Assembly (NCBI GenBank): GCA_024103425.1
Contig: JAGFIS010000013.1
Coordinates: forward strand, 1 to 64,000
DNA length: 64,000 nucleotides
Origin: Chitinophagaceae bacterium
Lineage (GTDB): Bacteria; Bacteroidota; Bacteroidia; Chitinophagales; Chitinophagaceae
Direction: 5' to 3'
The notes under the pieces are model-generated. The model did not search any database and was not told the origin of the DNA. It saw nothing but the letters and a program-made list of their open reading frames with translations. Both the position numbers and the translations under genes were made by a program. Positions 33,410 through 42,945 of this stretch are shown piece after piece (position 1 is the first letter of the stretch; the number at the start of each line of letters is the position of its first letter).

Positions 33410-34303
33410 GTGTCAGATTTGATCGATTTCAGAAAAATAGCGCGCAATATCTCTCTGATTGAAAACAGGGAGAAGGGATATGAGGAGCTGCTTATTCGTA
33501 AACCGGTAAAAAGTGCCCCTGTAATCGGTATCACGGGAGCGCCCGGTGCAGGGAAGAGCACCCTTACGGATGCGCTGATTGCGGAGATGGTAAAGGATGG
33601 TAAACAGATTGCTGTTTTGTGTGTCGACCCTTCCTCTCCGTTTACCCGCGGTGCGGTATTGGGCGACAGGATTCGCATGAGCGAGTGGTACACGCACCCG
33701 GGAGTGTTCATCCGTTCGCTTGCCAGTCGGGGTTCGCTGGGTGGCTTGCATCCGCAGATTCTCGCCATCGCGGAGTATCTGAAGACAGAGCCTTTTGATT
33801 ATATCATCATAGAGACAGTCGGGGTAGGACAGAGTGAGGTAGATATTGCTGCGCTGGCGGATGTTACGGTTGTGGTGCTTGTGCCCGAGTCGGGCGACAG
33901 TATTCAGTCGATGAAAGCCGGACTGATGGAGATTGCCGATTTGTTTGTGGTGAACAAAGCCGACAGACCGGATGCTGATCTGTTTTATAACAATCTGAAA
34001 AAGATGGTCGGACCGGTGTACAAAAAGCACGAGGATATGCTGCCTGTGTTCAAGACAGTAGCGTCTGAGCGAAAAGGAGCCGACAGGCTTTATGAATATT
34101 TGAAGCACATGTCTGTAAAAGAGCTCACCGGCGAACGGAAAGAGCTCCTGGTTCAAAAGGCCTTTACGATCCTGCAGGAAATTATGATGGAACGTGTGGA
34201 TGAGCAGAAATTCAGAAAAGAATTCTTTGAAGCCTTCAAGGCAGGCGATGATAATATTTTTCGCTTTGCGAGGGAGTATGCTGATAAGTTAAAACGCCTA
34301 TAA
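33410..34303 (+). CDS. meaB: MeaB/ArgK-family G-protein chaperone
   Basis: A 297-residue P-loop GTPase that guards and reloads adenosylcobalamin in methylmalonyl-CoA mutase. Walker A is GAPGAGKS at 43-50; VDPSSPFTRGAVLGDRIRM, RSLASRGSLGGL, ETVGVGQSE and VNKAD are all present. It starts with GTG; no ATG gives a full N-terminus. The protein implies that the organism uses a B12-dependent mutase, which fits the cobalamin control seen at the right end of the window. The mutase genes are not adjacent. Confidence 0.94.
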   Translation: MSDLIDFRKIARNISLIENREKGYEELLIRKPVKSAPVIGITGAPGAGKSTLTDALIAEMVKDGKQIAVLCVDPSSPFTRGAVLGDRIRMSEWYTHPGVFIRSLASRGSLGGLHPQILAIAEYLKTEPFDYIIIETVGVGQSEVDIAALADVTVVVLVPESGDSIQSMKAGLMEIADLFVVNKADRPDADLFYNNLKKMVGPVYKKHEDMLPVFKTVASERKGADRLYEYLKHMSVKELTGERKELLVQKAFTILQEIMMERVDEQKFRKEFFEAFKAGDDNIFRFAREYADKLKRL

Positions 34304-34309
34304 GCACGA

Positions 34310-34670
34310 AACTCTTTCCGTAGTTTGATAGAAACGATACTGGGAGTTTAGAAAACTTGTTTAAGGGGCCTACAGCATGCGGTGTTAAGAAAATGAGTGT
34401 AGTGAAGTGTCGGCTTCAGCCGCAAGGATCCCGATAGCTATCGGGACTGTCTGAGTCACGCCCAAGGCGTGACGAGTTTATTTCCTTGAACGGAACGAAG
34501 CTCTCCCAGATAGCTATCGGGATAGCAACGCACGATGTCAGCCTTGACTTTTTGCTTTCCCGATAGCTATCGGGAGGTCAAGCCAAAAGAAGGAGAAATA
34601 GAGCTTCGCTAAACAGAGAACACCGCTTTATTGTTTTTGGCCGTAACTGTATTCAGGGTGTAAGTGTGTC
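34310..34670. repeat. Cluster of palindromic intergenic repeats
   Basis: The 360-bp gap between meaB and the SMUG2-like gene has no gene. It contains the perfect palindrome TCCCGATAGCTATCGGGA at 34429-34446 and 34558-34575, a related AGATAGCTATCGGGA copy near 34508-34522, and a hairpin GTCACGCC-CAA-GGCGTGAC at 34455-34473. The layout resembles REP clusters; they could form RNA hairpins protecting the convergent 3' ends. Confidence 0.75.
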
Positions 34671-35372
34671 TTACTCTTCCGGATGCAACAACTCCAAGTA
34701 CTTCGCTATATACAACTCCTTTTCCTTGGACTTATACTGCTGTATAAACCGCGGATGCTCCAGCGGAATGATTTCTCCGAACAGGTGAGCTTTTTCATTG
34801 AGTTTTTTCAGGAAGTCGGTGTTCTTGATACCGAGCGAATATACTTTGTCTGTTTTCAGTCCGAGTGAAACATGTTTCTTCAGCGATTCTATCATGAAAT
34901 CTTCAACGGCATTGAACAGTTTCGTATCATCATAGTAGTTAGCATTCAGCCATTTTCCTTTTTTCAGTCTGACGATTGCGAGCGGAAACGGCGAGTTGAT
35001 ATAGAAGTCTCCGTAGAATTTCTCCGGGCCGCCATAGGCTTCAATCATATCGTAGATGAACATCGAAGACGGTTCGTGTGTGCGGGCACTCTTCATCGGG
35101 ATACCACAGACATTTTCTAACCGTTTGGTATCCGTAAACGGAACACCCGTAACACCCGCACCCTTACGCCCGGGATTGATGCCGATGAGAAACCGTCTGG
35201 ATTTATTGTCGTGATAGTACCTTTTGTAAAATCGCTCCATCACCTCCATAGTTTCGGGATTATCTCTGAAGGGATTGATGACATCAAACCCTTTGGGTAA
35301 TTTGCCCGTGTAGTGCAAGTCTCTGTTGAACTCTATTACCTGCTCTCCGATTGTTTTTTTCTTCCTGCTCAT
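34671..35372 (-). CDS. SMUG2-type uracil-DNA glycosylase family protein
   Basis: A 233-residue member of the uracil-DNA glycosylase superfamily, SMUG2 branch. Motif 1 is GINPGRKGAGVTGVPFTD, motif 2 is EHPRFIQQY (leucine-loop His region), and MFIYDMIEAYGGPEKFY lies between. It should remove damaged bases such as uracil or hypoxanthine from DNA. Its start overlaps the stop of the upstream DUF2945-like gene by four bases. Confidence 0.9.
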   Translation of the reverse strand: MSRKKKTIGEQVIEFNRDLHYTGKLPKGFDVINPFRDNPETMEVMERFYKRYYHDNKSRRFLIGINPGRKGAGVTGVPFTDTKRLENVCGIPMKSARTHEPSSMFIYDMIEAYGGPEKFYGDFYINSPFPLAIVRLKKGKWLNANYYDDTKLFNAVEDFMIESLKKHVSLGLKTDKVYSLGIKNTDFLKKLNEKAHLFGEIIPLEHPRFIQQYKSKEKELYIAKYLELLHPEE

Positions 35373-35593
35373 GACTTTTTACCTATCAAAGTTAATGCCC
35401 TGCCTTTGTGTGCCGCGATATGATCAGACTTGTCGCTTTTGATTTCGTACTGCGGGTCATCCGGAGAAGCGTGGTGGGTGTATCCCTTGTAATCGAAGTC
35501 AGCGGTGTGCACTTTGATAATCACCCCCGAACTGCGTCCCGCTTCTGAATTCCATGCCACATGATCACCTACTTTAAATTTTCGTATTTCCAT
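35369..35593 (-). CDS. Small HVA1/DUF2945 Tudor-like protein
   Basis: A 74-residue protein, MEIRKFKVGDHVAWNSEAGR then GVIIKVHTADFDYKGYTHHA, of the hypervirulence-associated Tudor-like (DUF2945) family. The fold is a small SH3-like barrel. Function unknown. A longer frame to 35650 exists, but the family start is the Met at 35593. ATGA overlap with the glycosylase gene suggests they work or at least are made together. Confidence 0.88.
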   Translation of the reverse strand: MEIRKFKVGDHVAWNSEAGRSSGVIIKVHTADFDYKGYTHHASPDDPQYEIKSDKSDHIAAHKGRALTLIGKKS

Positions 35594-35732
35594 AAAATAA
35601 TCTTTTAAACTTTCCAAAATGAAGGCAGACTCCAAATGCATCGTGAACATCAGACATTCCTAGCTGATAACTAAACGAATAAACAAATAAACCTATAAAC
35701 AACTCCATTTGCCATCATTCATAATTTATAAC

Positions 35733-36272
35733 TTATAAGACATCATTGTAATAGACTTTGTCTCCAACCACTCTCGCAGCCTGCGTATAAGGATGTTCCT
35801 CCGTTTTATTCAAAGCCATTACATGCTCCACGTCCCAACCTTTGGCTTTCAGATAATCTGATACCAGCGATCTGTGGCATCGCCACCATACCGCTTCAGA
35901 ACACATGTACGCGGTTCGTTTATGCGAGGCGAGTTCTTCTAATTGAAGAATGCCCTTACTAAACTCTTCTGTTTCCATATAATCTGCATATGCTCTGAAA
36001 ACATCTTTGTGCCACCGTGTGTTGTGAGAATCCTTGTGGATTTTTCTGCGTCCGCCGAGCTCGACAATGTGGATGTATTCTATCCCGTTTTGCTCGAGTG
36101 ATGCTTTGAGATTGTCCTTGTTAAACTGAGGAAACTTCCGCGATCCGGGATAATGGCGGATGTCGGCCAGCAACTCGATGCCGTTCGCTTTCAGCATGTC
36201 GATAAACGCTTCCATGCTGTGGGTGGAATGACCTATCGTGAATACAACCTTGTCGCTTGTTCGTCCGGGCAT
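35733..36272 (-). CDS. DUF488 family protein
   Basis: A 179-residue DUF488 protein: TIGHSTHSMEAFIDMLKANG, LLADIRHYPGSRKFPQFN, and the conserved Cys/His motif YMCSEAVWWRCHRSLVSDYL. The family is widespread, uncharacterised, and often placed near DNA-repair genes, as here next to the glycosylase. The frame extends to 36317, but the Met at 36272 (MPGRTSDKVVFTIGHS) fits family length better. Confidence 0.9.
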   Translation of the reverse strand: MPGRTSDKVVFTIGHSTHSMEAFIDMLKANGIELLADIRHYPGSRKFPQFNKDNLKASLEQNGIEYIHIVELGGRRKIHKDSHNTRWHKDVFRAYADYMETEEFSKGILQLEELASHKRTAYMCSEAVWWRCHRSLVSDYLKAKGWDVEHVMALNKTEEHPYTQAARVVGDKVYYNDVL

Positions 36273-36447
36273 CAGAACTTTTGGTTTTGAAATCAATAGT
36301 AGCAAAATTGAGTCCAATCCGCCGGAAAAAACATTTTATCATGCAGGAACTTGTTCTTTCCCGGTAGAAATTTTCTCCGCGAAAAAATTCCCGAATGAGT
36401 AAACCGCCCTTTCCGTGTCAAAATACTTTGTTTGTAGCTTTACCGCT

Positions 36448-37161
36448 ATGGAAGATTTATCACAAATGACAATAGGACAGATAGCTGCGGCTGATTTTCG
36501 CAACTGCGGAGTGTTTGAAAAGTACAGGTTAGACTATTTCAACCACGGGAAACGAAGCCTGAAGGAAGCTATCGAAGGCAAAGATATTTCTGAACAGGAT
36601 TTATTGGAGGCTCTGAATAAAGCAGGTGAAGAAGCTGCAGCAGAAAACACCGATTTCAATGAGTGGGATTTGGATGTGCTTTGCAATTATATAGAAGAGC
36701 ATCACCACCGCCCTGCGGAAAAAAGAATTGCGGCCATTAAACCCGAACTGGCAAAACTTGCAGAAGAACTGAGTGCTTCTCACCCTCAATTTGCAGAGAT
36801 TAAGACACTGTTTGATACCGTGGCGGGACAGATAGCGGTTCATCAGAAGAAAGAAGAACTGATTCTGTTTCCTTTCATCCGCAAAATGGCAAAGTCTAAA
36901 AGAGATAATGTTCCCTTTGTTCGTCCGCCGCTGACCAAGTCTGCCGAAAATCCTGTAAACATGCTCACCCATGAGCACAATGATCAGGGTGAAGCCTTTG
37001 AAAAAATCGCCGAACTGACGAATGTTTATATTACGGATGATGGTGCTCTGATAGACATTTATGCTACCCTCGCTGATTTCGAACGCGAATTACATACGCA
37101 TATACATCTGGAGAATAATATCCTCTTCCCGAAAGCACTGGTGATGGATTCAGAGATTTAA
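36448..37161 (+). CDS. RIC/ScdA/YtfE-like di-iron hemerythrin protein
   Basis: A 237-residue protein of the repair-of-iron-centres family, which helps rebuild Fe-S clusters after nitrosative or oxidative stress. A ScdA_N-type domain is followed by hemerythrin-like helices. Iron-ligand candidates: IEEHHHRPAE, AVHQKKEEL, MLTHEHNDQGEAFEKI and HTHIHLENNILFPKAL. The ScdA_N motif normally IDFCCGG reads LDYFNHGKRSLKEA, so both Cys are missing. A GTG 33 bases upstream could extend it, but the ATG gives the normal start. The 3' side is followed by repeats. Confidence 0.88.
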   Translation: MEDLSQMTIGQIAAADFRNCGVFEKYRLDYFNHGKRSLKEAIEGKDISEQDLLEALNKAGEEAAAENTDFNEWDLDVLCNYIEEHHHRPAEKRIAAIKPELAKLAEELSASHPQFAEIKTLFDTVAGQIAVHQKKEELILFPFIRKMAKSKRDNVPFVRPPLTKSAENPVNMLTHEHNDQGEAFEKIAELTNVYITDDGALIDIYATLADFERELHTHIHLENNILFPKALVMDSEI

Positions 37162-37802
37162 AGTTTAAGATTTAAGGTTTAAGATTTAAGATTGAAGATT
37201 TTTTGCCTTTGGCGAGTTCGTGGTTTGAGGTTCACTTCGCCTTTGGCGAGTTCGGAGTTCGTTGTTCGTCTCGGCTCAGCCGAGAGTGGTTTGGGGTTCG
37301 TTGTTCGTGGTTCGTTGTTCGGAGTTCGGGGTTCGTGGTTTGTGGTTTGGGGTTCGTGGTTCGTTGTTCGTGGTTCGGAGTTCGTGGTTTGAGGTTCGTG
37401 GTTTGAGGTTTGTGGTTCGTTGCCAGATCAACCTTTAGGGTTTGCAGCGCAGCTATGCGCGAAGATATAACCCTGAAGGTTTGAAGCGCCAGCCCGGGCG
37501 ACACGTTAGAATAGCTGGGTGGGCGGCAACCGGGTTGAACGATGTGGTTTTCGCCGAAGGCGAGTTCGGAGTTCGCTGTTCGTGGTTTCTGCCTTCGGCG
37601 TTAATACCGGGGCTCATTGAGGTGGATATTAAGCCTGCCGAAATACCCCAAAGTGAAGCCTTAAATAATGATTAATGGTGAAGGCACAAGCGAGAGGCTT
37701 GCGCGATTAGAGAGTACACTGTTCGTCCATTAAACGCTTAAATCCGCCACAGCGGACAGGCCCATAAACAAATAAACCGCCTCCGGCATTCATAATTCAT
37801 AA
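37162..37802. repeat. Low-complexity GTTCG-repeat intergenic region
   Basis: About 640 bp without a gene. Between 37213 and 37425, and again near 37560-37600, variants of GGTTCGTGGTTCG and GGAGTTCG recur dozens of times on the plus strand. Apparent reading frames there translate to repetitive VRGSWFVV-like strings and are artefacts. CCTTTGGCGAGTTCG recurs too. It looks like expanded intergenic repeat DNA, possibly recombinogenic. Confidence 0.75.
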
Positions 37803-39785
37803 TTATCTAAAGTGTTTCGACATCTCCTTCTCCACAAATTCCACAAAGAAATCCAGCGACTCCGGATTGCGCATGGCGCCTTTGTTGGCAGCCTTTTCTA
37901 CCGGACGGCCCATCAGGATACGTTTCACAGGCGCCTCCATCTTCTTGCCGCTGATGGTATAGGGTAAGTCAGGTGCGGCAATCATTTCATCGGGTACGTG
38001 GCGGGGTGAACAAGCCTCCCTGATTTGTTTTTTAATAACTGCTCTAAGTTCGTCTGTCAGTTCGTGACCGGGTTGCATCAGGATGAACAGCGGCATGTAA
38101 TCACCGCCCTGTGGTAATTCAATATCGACGACCAGGCTGTCTTTGATCTCGGGAATTCTATCGACAGCGCGGTAGATCTCGGCTGTTCCAATACGCACAC
38201 CCTGGCGTTTAAGCGTGGTGTCCGATCTTCCGTAAATAATGATACCGTCATTGTGGGTGACCTTGATCCAATCGCCATGGCGCCATACATCGGGATAAAC
38301 TTCAAAATAGCTTTCGTGATAGCGTTTAAACTCCGGATCATTCCAGAAAAATACAGGCATACAGGGCATTGGCCGGGTGATCACCATCTCGCCAACTTCA
38401 TCAATCATTGGTTTTCCTTCTTCATCAAATGCTTCCATCGCACAGCCAAGGCAACGGCACTGAATCTCACCTTCGTAAACAGGATTCCACGGATTGCCGC
38501 CCACCATCGCGGTGCACACATCCGTGCCACCACTCATTGAGCAGAGCCATACGTTGGGTTGTATTTTTTCATACACATAATCAAATCCCTCAGGAGGCAA
38601 CGGTGCGCCTGTGGATCCGATAGAGCGCAATGCAGAGAGATTGAACTGTTTGCCGGGTTCAATGCCTTCCTTCATGCAGGCAATGATGAAAGGAGCGCTC
38701 GTGCCAAAGTGGTGAATGGGCAGTTCTTCTGCCATTTTCCAGAGATGGGAGATGTCAGGGTAGGCCGGACTGCCATCGTACAATACTATTGTAGCACCGA
38801 CTAACAGGGAAGCCTGAACGAAGTTCCACATCATCCAGCCGGTCGTCGAGAACCAGAAGAAATTCTCTCCCGGATGCACATCGTTGTGGAAGGATAAATA
38901 TTTCAAATGTTCCAATAGCATCCCGCCATGCGAGTGTGTAATCGCTTTGGGAATACCTGTAGTACCAGAGGAATACAAAATCCATATAGGATGGGAGAAA
39001 GGAACCGGAGTGAAGGTCAGCGGCTCAGCCTCTGTACTCATCACCTTATTCCACAGAACAGCATGTTCGATTTCCGAAATATCAGGATTGTCGTTTAGGT
39101 AAGGAATGATAATCACTTTTTCCACTGAAGGCAATTGGTCGCTGATCTCCTTCACCACATCCATCCGGTTGTAAGGCTTCCCGTTGTAATGATATCCGTC
39201 AACAGCAATCAGCACCTTAGGCTCTATCTGGCGGAAGCGATCTAGTACGCTGCCCGAGCCGAAGTCGGGAGAACAACTACTCCATATCGCTCCGAGCGAG
39301 ATAGCTGCAAACAATCCGACAGATGCTTCAGGAATATTGGGGATATAGGCAACAACACGGTCACCCTGCCGTACTCCCAATTGTTTGAAGTAGGTCTGCA
39401 GCGTGGCTGTTTGTTGTTCCAACTGTTTCCAGGAAAGCGACTGTACGCTCTTTGTTTCAGATGCATACAGAATAGCAGGCCGTTCATCAGTAGCATTTCT
39501 AAAGATGTGCTCGGCATAATTGAGGGTGCTGCCTTCAAACCATTTTGTATGGGGCATTGCATCCTGAGCCATTACTTCTTTATAAGGCGTGTGGAACTGA
39601 ACCTTAAAATATTGAGTGATGCTCTCCCAGAAGTCGGCAGGATTGTCGACAGACCATTTCCAGAGAGCATGATAATCGTTGAAACTGAGTTGGTGATTTT
39701 CTTTCAGCCAGGTAGCGTATTTCGTCAGGTTAGCATTATTAATGAAAGAGTCGGACGGGCTCCAAAGCTTTTTGTCTTCAGGCAT
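37803..39785 (-). CDS. Acetoacetate--CoA ligase
   Basis: A 660-residue adenylate-forming enzyme activating acetoacetate with CoA and ATP. The N-terminal WSPSDSFINNANLTKYATWL and FWESITQYFKVQFHTPY stretches are the acetoacetyl-CoA synthetase signature. The AMP-binding P-loop is YSSGTTGIPKAI, GWMMWNF is the next core motif, and the catalytic C-terminal Lys is in YTISGKKMEAPVKRIL. It would channel ketone bodies or degradation products into central metabolism. Single gene. Confidence 0.95.
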   Translation of the reverse strand: MPEDKKLWSPSDSFINNANLTKYATWLKENHQLSFNDYHALWKWSVDNPADFWESITQYFKVQFHTPYKEVMAQDAMPHTKWFEGSTLNYAEHIFRNATDERPAILYASETKSVQSLSWKQLEQQTATLQTYFKQLGVRQGDRVVAYIPNIPEASVGLFAAISLGAIWSSCSPDFGSGSVLDRFRQIEPKVLIAVDGYHYNGKPYNRMDVVKEISDQLPSVEKVIIIPYLNDNPDISEIEHAVLWNKVMSTEAEPLTFTPVPFSHPIWILYSSGTTGIPKAITHSHGGMLLEHLKYLSFHNDVHPGENFFWFSTTGWMMWNFVQASLLVGATIVLYDGSPAYPDISHLWKMAEELPIHHFGTSAPFIIACMKEGIEPGKQFNLSALRSIGSTGAPLPPEGFDYVYEKIQPNVWLCSMSGGTDVCTAMVGGNPWNPVYEGEIQCRCLGCAMEAFDEEGKPMIDEVGEMVITRPMPCMPVFFWNDPEFKRYHESYFEVYPDVWRHGDWIKVTHNDGIIIYGRSDTTLKRQGVRIGTAEIYRAVDRIPEIKDSLVVDIELPQGGDYMPLFILMQPGHELTDELRAVIKKQIREACSPRHVPDEMIAAPDLPYTISGKKMEAPVKRILMGRPVEKAANKGAMRNPESLDFFVEFVEKEMSKHFR

Positions 39786-39953
39786 GTTAGACTTATTTTC
39801 TGCTAATTTACTTAATTGTGTGCTTAGGTGGGAGGCTGTATTTGTGCTCAGCCTCTGAAGCTCCGGCTGCTCGCAACGCTCCTGCGACTTATGGCCCCGA
39901 TATTGTATTCAGATTCTCGGAAAAAATTAAATTGAATAATAAAACCGGTATCA

Positions 39954-40481
39954 ATGGCAATAAAAAATTTTGAGTTTAAAGCGCAGGTGGATGCACTCGA
40001 TGAGTATGAAGAAAAAATATTGACACTTCACCCTGAGTTCAAAGGACTGGATCATCAGATTGATACTTATTTCAATGTGCTTCATGGAAGACTGAAACTT
40101 CGCGAAGGAAATATTGAAAATGCGCTCATCAACTACGACCGTGAAGACAGAGCCGGAACAAAAGAATCGCAAGTATTACTCTACAATTGCGAGCCGGATC
40201 ATATCCTGAAAGAAATTCTTGTGAGACAACTGGGGGTAAAGGTGGTGGTGTCCAAAAAGAGGAAAATCTTTTTACTTGAGGATGTGAAATTTCATTTGGA
40301 TGAGGTAGAGGGATTGGGATTCTTCGTTGAAGTGGAGGTAATAGACCGTCTTGGTGATGAACGTGAAGAAGATCTGAAAGAGAGGTGCGATTACTATTTA
40401 AACTTTCTGGGTATAAAGGGCAAAGAATTAGTCAGCGGCTCATACAGTGACCTTATTCTGGCTAAATCTGCCAATAACTGA
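39954..40481 (+). CDS. CYTH-domain protein (class IV adenylate cyclase/triphosphatase-like)
   Basis: A 175-residue CYTH protein. The N-terminal motif, usually ExExK, reads NFEFKAQVD, so the first acid is Asn. LHGRLKLREGN, AGTKESQVLLYN, KKRKIFLLEDVKFHLDEVEG and FFVEVEVIDRLGDE supply the tunnel's basic and acidic strands. Members hydrolyse triphosphates (thiamine triphosphate, tripolyphosphate) or make cAMP. The sequence does not decide between these. It precedes typA with 178 bp between. Confidence 0.87.
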   Translation: MAIKNFEFKAQVDALDEYEEKILTLHPEFKGLDHQIDTYFNVLHGRLKLREGNIENALINYDREDRAGTKESQVLLYNCEPDHILKEILVRQLGVKVVVSKKRKIFLLEDVKFHLDEVEGLGFFVEVEVIDRLGDEREEDLKERCDYYLNFLGIKGKELVSGSYSDLILAKSANN

Positions 40482-40658
40482 TCTCATCGTATGTGAATGA
40501 ATACATAAAGGTCAGACAAGGAGACGGTTACGTCCATATTTCTGATCTTTTACAAATCAGAGAAGCTGTTATTTTCTGTTAATATTCTTGACAGCTTTTT
40601 TCATTTGTCGTAACTTTGCACGCTTTTAAAAACGGCATCCGTGCCAAATACGACCTTT

Positions 40659-42473
40659 ATGGATATCAGAAACATTGCAATCATAGCTCACGTTGACCAC
40701 GGTAAGACTACCCTGGTTGATAAGATTATTCACAGCACTCATGTCTTCAGAGAAAATCAGGAGACCGGAGAATTGTTGATGGACAATAACGAACTGGAGC
40801 GTGAGCGGGGCATTACTATTTTCAGTAAGAATATTTCGGTGACTTATAAAGGTGTAAAAATTAACGTAATTGACACACCGGGGCACAGTGATTTCGGTGG
40901 AGAGGTAGAACGTGTGTTGAAGATGGCTGATGGCGTGCTGCTACTGGTAGATGCTTTTGAAGGCCCGATGCCGCAGACGAGATTTGTATTGCAGAAAGCG
41001 CTGGCACTGCAACTCAGGCCAATCGTGGTAATCAATAAGATAGACAAACCCAACTGCCGTCCGGAAGAAGTACACGAAGCTGTTTTTGAACTGTTCTTCA
41101 ATTTGGATGCTAATGAAGAGCAGTTAGATTTTCCTACACTGTATGGAAGCAGTAAGCAGGGGTGGTTTAATACTTCGCTGACACCTGCTGAGAATATTTT
41201 CCCGTTACTGGATACCATTCTCGAAAAAGTCCCACCACCCGTACAAGCTGAAGGCCCGTTGCAGATGCAGATTACCTCATTAGATTATTCTTCCTTCCTC
41301 GGTAGAATAGCCATCGGTAAGGTAACACGAGGAGAGATAAAAGACGGTCAGCAGGTAGCCCTGATGAAACTGGACGGATCTATCGAGAGATCCAAAGTGA
41401 AAGAACTTTACGTATTTGAAGGATTGGGTAAGAAGAAAGTGTCCGAAGTAAAAGCCGGAGACATCTGCGCTGTTGTGGGAATCGAAGGATTCAATATCGG
41501 AGAAACGATTGCGGACCCCGAACAACCGGAAGCCCTGGCTGTTATCAACGTAGATGAACCGACGATGAATATGCAGTTCAGCATCAACAATTCACCATTC
41601 TTTGGTAAAGACGGAAAATTTGTTACCAGCCGCCACCTGAAAGAAAGATTGGATAAGGAATTAGAAAAAGATTTGGCGCTGAGAGTTGAGTCGACCGGAA
41701 GTGCCGACAGCTTTTTGGTATATGGCAGAGGCATCCTGCATTTGAGCGTATTGGTTGAAACTATGCGACGCGAGGGATACGAACTTACGGTGGGCCAGCC
41801 ACAGGTGATCGTAAAAGAAATCGACGGTAAGAAGTGTGAACCATATGAAAACCTGGTTGTGGACGTGCCTGCAGAATATAGTGGTAAAGTGATCGAACAG
41901 GCTACCCAGCGAAAAGGTGAATTGTTAGTGATGGAGAACAAAGGAGAAATGCAGCATCTGGAGTTTGAAATTCCTTCGCGCGGATTGATCGGTCTGAGGA
42001 GTAATATGCTTACAAGTACTGCCGGCGAGGCTGTGATGGCCCACCGTTTTATCGGTTACAAACCCTGGAAAGGGTTCATCCAAAGCAGGAATAACGGCGT
42101 CATCATTTCCAAGAATCAGGAAAGAACGACTGCTTATTCTATAGATAAATTGCAAGACCGCGGCAGCTTCTTTGTAGATCCGGGAGAGGATGTATATATC
42201 GGCCAGATTATCGGCGAACATATTAAGCCCGGCGATCTGGTGGTAAATGCTACCGAAGCCAAGAAACTGACCAACCACAGAGCCAGTGGTGCTGACGATG
42301 CTGCGCGTATTGCGCCCAAAATACAGATGAGCCTTGAGGAGTGTATGGAATACATTCAGGCTGATGAGTGCATTGAGGTAACACCAAAGCATATAAGAAT
42401 GCGTAAGGTGATTCTGGACGAGGAAGGGAGAAAGAAAGCGCAGAAATTACAGAAGGCAGAGGCGGAAGGGTAG
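40659..42473 (+). CDS. typA: Ribosome-associated GTPase TypA/BipA
   Basis: A 604-residue translational GTPase involved in ribosome assembly and stress growth, including cold. G1 is AHVDHGKTTLVDKI, G2 and G3 regions are ERERGITIFSKN and VIDTPGHSDFGGEVER, and G4 is VINKIDKPNCR. The TypA-specific C-terminus follows (FEIPSRGLIGLRSNMLT, GEAVMAHRF). A GTG frame extends 18 bases upstream, but MDIRNIAIIAHVDHG is the family start. Monocistronic. Confidence 0.97.
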   Translation: MDIRNIAIIAHVDHGKTTLVDKIIHSTHVFRENQETGELLMDNNELERERGITIFSKNISVTYKGVKINVIDTPGHSDFGGEVERVLKMADGVLLLVDAFEGPMPQTRFVLQKALALQLRPIVVINKIDKPNCRPEEVHEAVFELFFNLDANEEQLDFPTLYGSSKQGWFNTSLTPAENIFPLLDTILEKVPPPVQAEGPLQMQITSLDYSSFLGRIAIGKVTRGEIKDGQQVALMKLDGSIERSKVKELYVFEGLGKKKVSEVKAGDICAVVGIEGFNIGETIADPEQPEALAVINVDEPTMNMQFSINNSPFFGKDGKFVTSRHLKERLDKELEKDLALRVESTGSADSFLVYGRGILHLSVLVETMRREGYELTVGQPQVIVKEIDGKKCEPYENLVVDVPAEYSGKVIEQATQRKGELLVMENKGEMQHLEFEIPSRGLIGLRSNMLTSTAGEAVMAHRFIGYKPWKGFIQSRNNGVIISKNQERTTAYSIDKLQDRGSFFVDPGEDVYIGQIIGEHIKPGDLVVNATEAKKLTNHRASGADDAARIAPKIQMSLEECMEYIQADECIEVTPKHIRMRKVILDEEGRKKAQKLQKAEAEG

Positions 42474-42577
42474 TCTTTCTTCGGTATGTGCCTCACGAAC
42501 CGCTGTGGAAGGACTGTTTAGAAAAACTCTGCAAGCCGTTTTTATATATCTATTATATCCCTACCTTTGTTACAGCT

Positions 42578-42802
42578 ATGAAAAAATATATCCTCACCAT
42601 ACTCTTTATTGCTGTTCTCGGCTTCATCTCTATGGATGTAGCGGCACAATGCTCTATTTGCACGAAGACGGCCATGCAACTGGGTGCGCGTCCTGCTCAG
42701 GGACTGAATGCAGGAATTCTTTACCTCGTGGCAGTGCCTTATCTGGCAGTCGTTTTCATCGGTTATAAGTGGTGGAGAAGCGAGAAGAAAGCATCAGAGT
42801 AA
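42578..42802 (+). CDS. Small exported membrane protein with CxxC
   Basis: A 74-residue protein with a signal/TM segment (MKKYILTILFIAVLGFISM), then QCSICTKTAMQLGARPAQGL with a CxxC pair just after the likely cleavage site, and a second TM helix (ILYLVAVPYLAVVFIGYKWW). A reading frame starting at 42488 is longer, but the signal peptide dictates the start here. I recall similar small proteins in Bacteroidota without a function; the CxxC facing the periplasm could bind metal or form a disulfide. Confidence 0.78.
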   Translation: MKKYILTILFIAVLGFISMDVAAQCSICTKTAMQLGARPAQGLNAGILYLVAVPYLAVVFIGYKWWRSEKKASE

Positions 42803-42913
42803 CTTCCCGGTATCAGCTTTTTTATTTTCAGAAATTAGCTAGTGTCATTTCGTGCGATCGTCAATGTGTCGGATTTGCCGTTGGAGGTGAGTTTACGGTA
42901 TATTTTAGTTCTG

Positions 42914-42941
42914 TTCACTGAAAAGCCTAACTTTTGGTGAA
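42914..42941 (+). promoter_or_regulatory. Inverted-repeat element, copy 1, upstream of the DUF4143 ATPase
   Basis: TTCACTGAAAAG and CTTTTGGTGAA flank a 5-base centre in a 28-base unit. The unit is repeated at 42946-42973, start to start 32 bp, about three helical turns. Likely a tandem operator. Confidence 0.6.
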
Positions 42942-42945
42942 TGAA

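Noticed and set aside
33413..34156. 247-residue open frame on the minus strand
   Set aside because: Antisense to meaB, whose GTPase motifs are complete.
37192..37504. Overlapping frames rich in VRGSWFVV-like strings
   Set aside because: They only translate the GTTCG-type DNA repeat.
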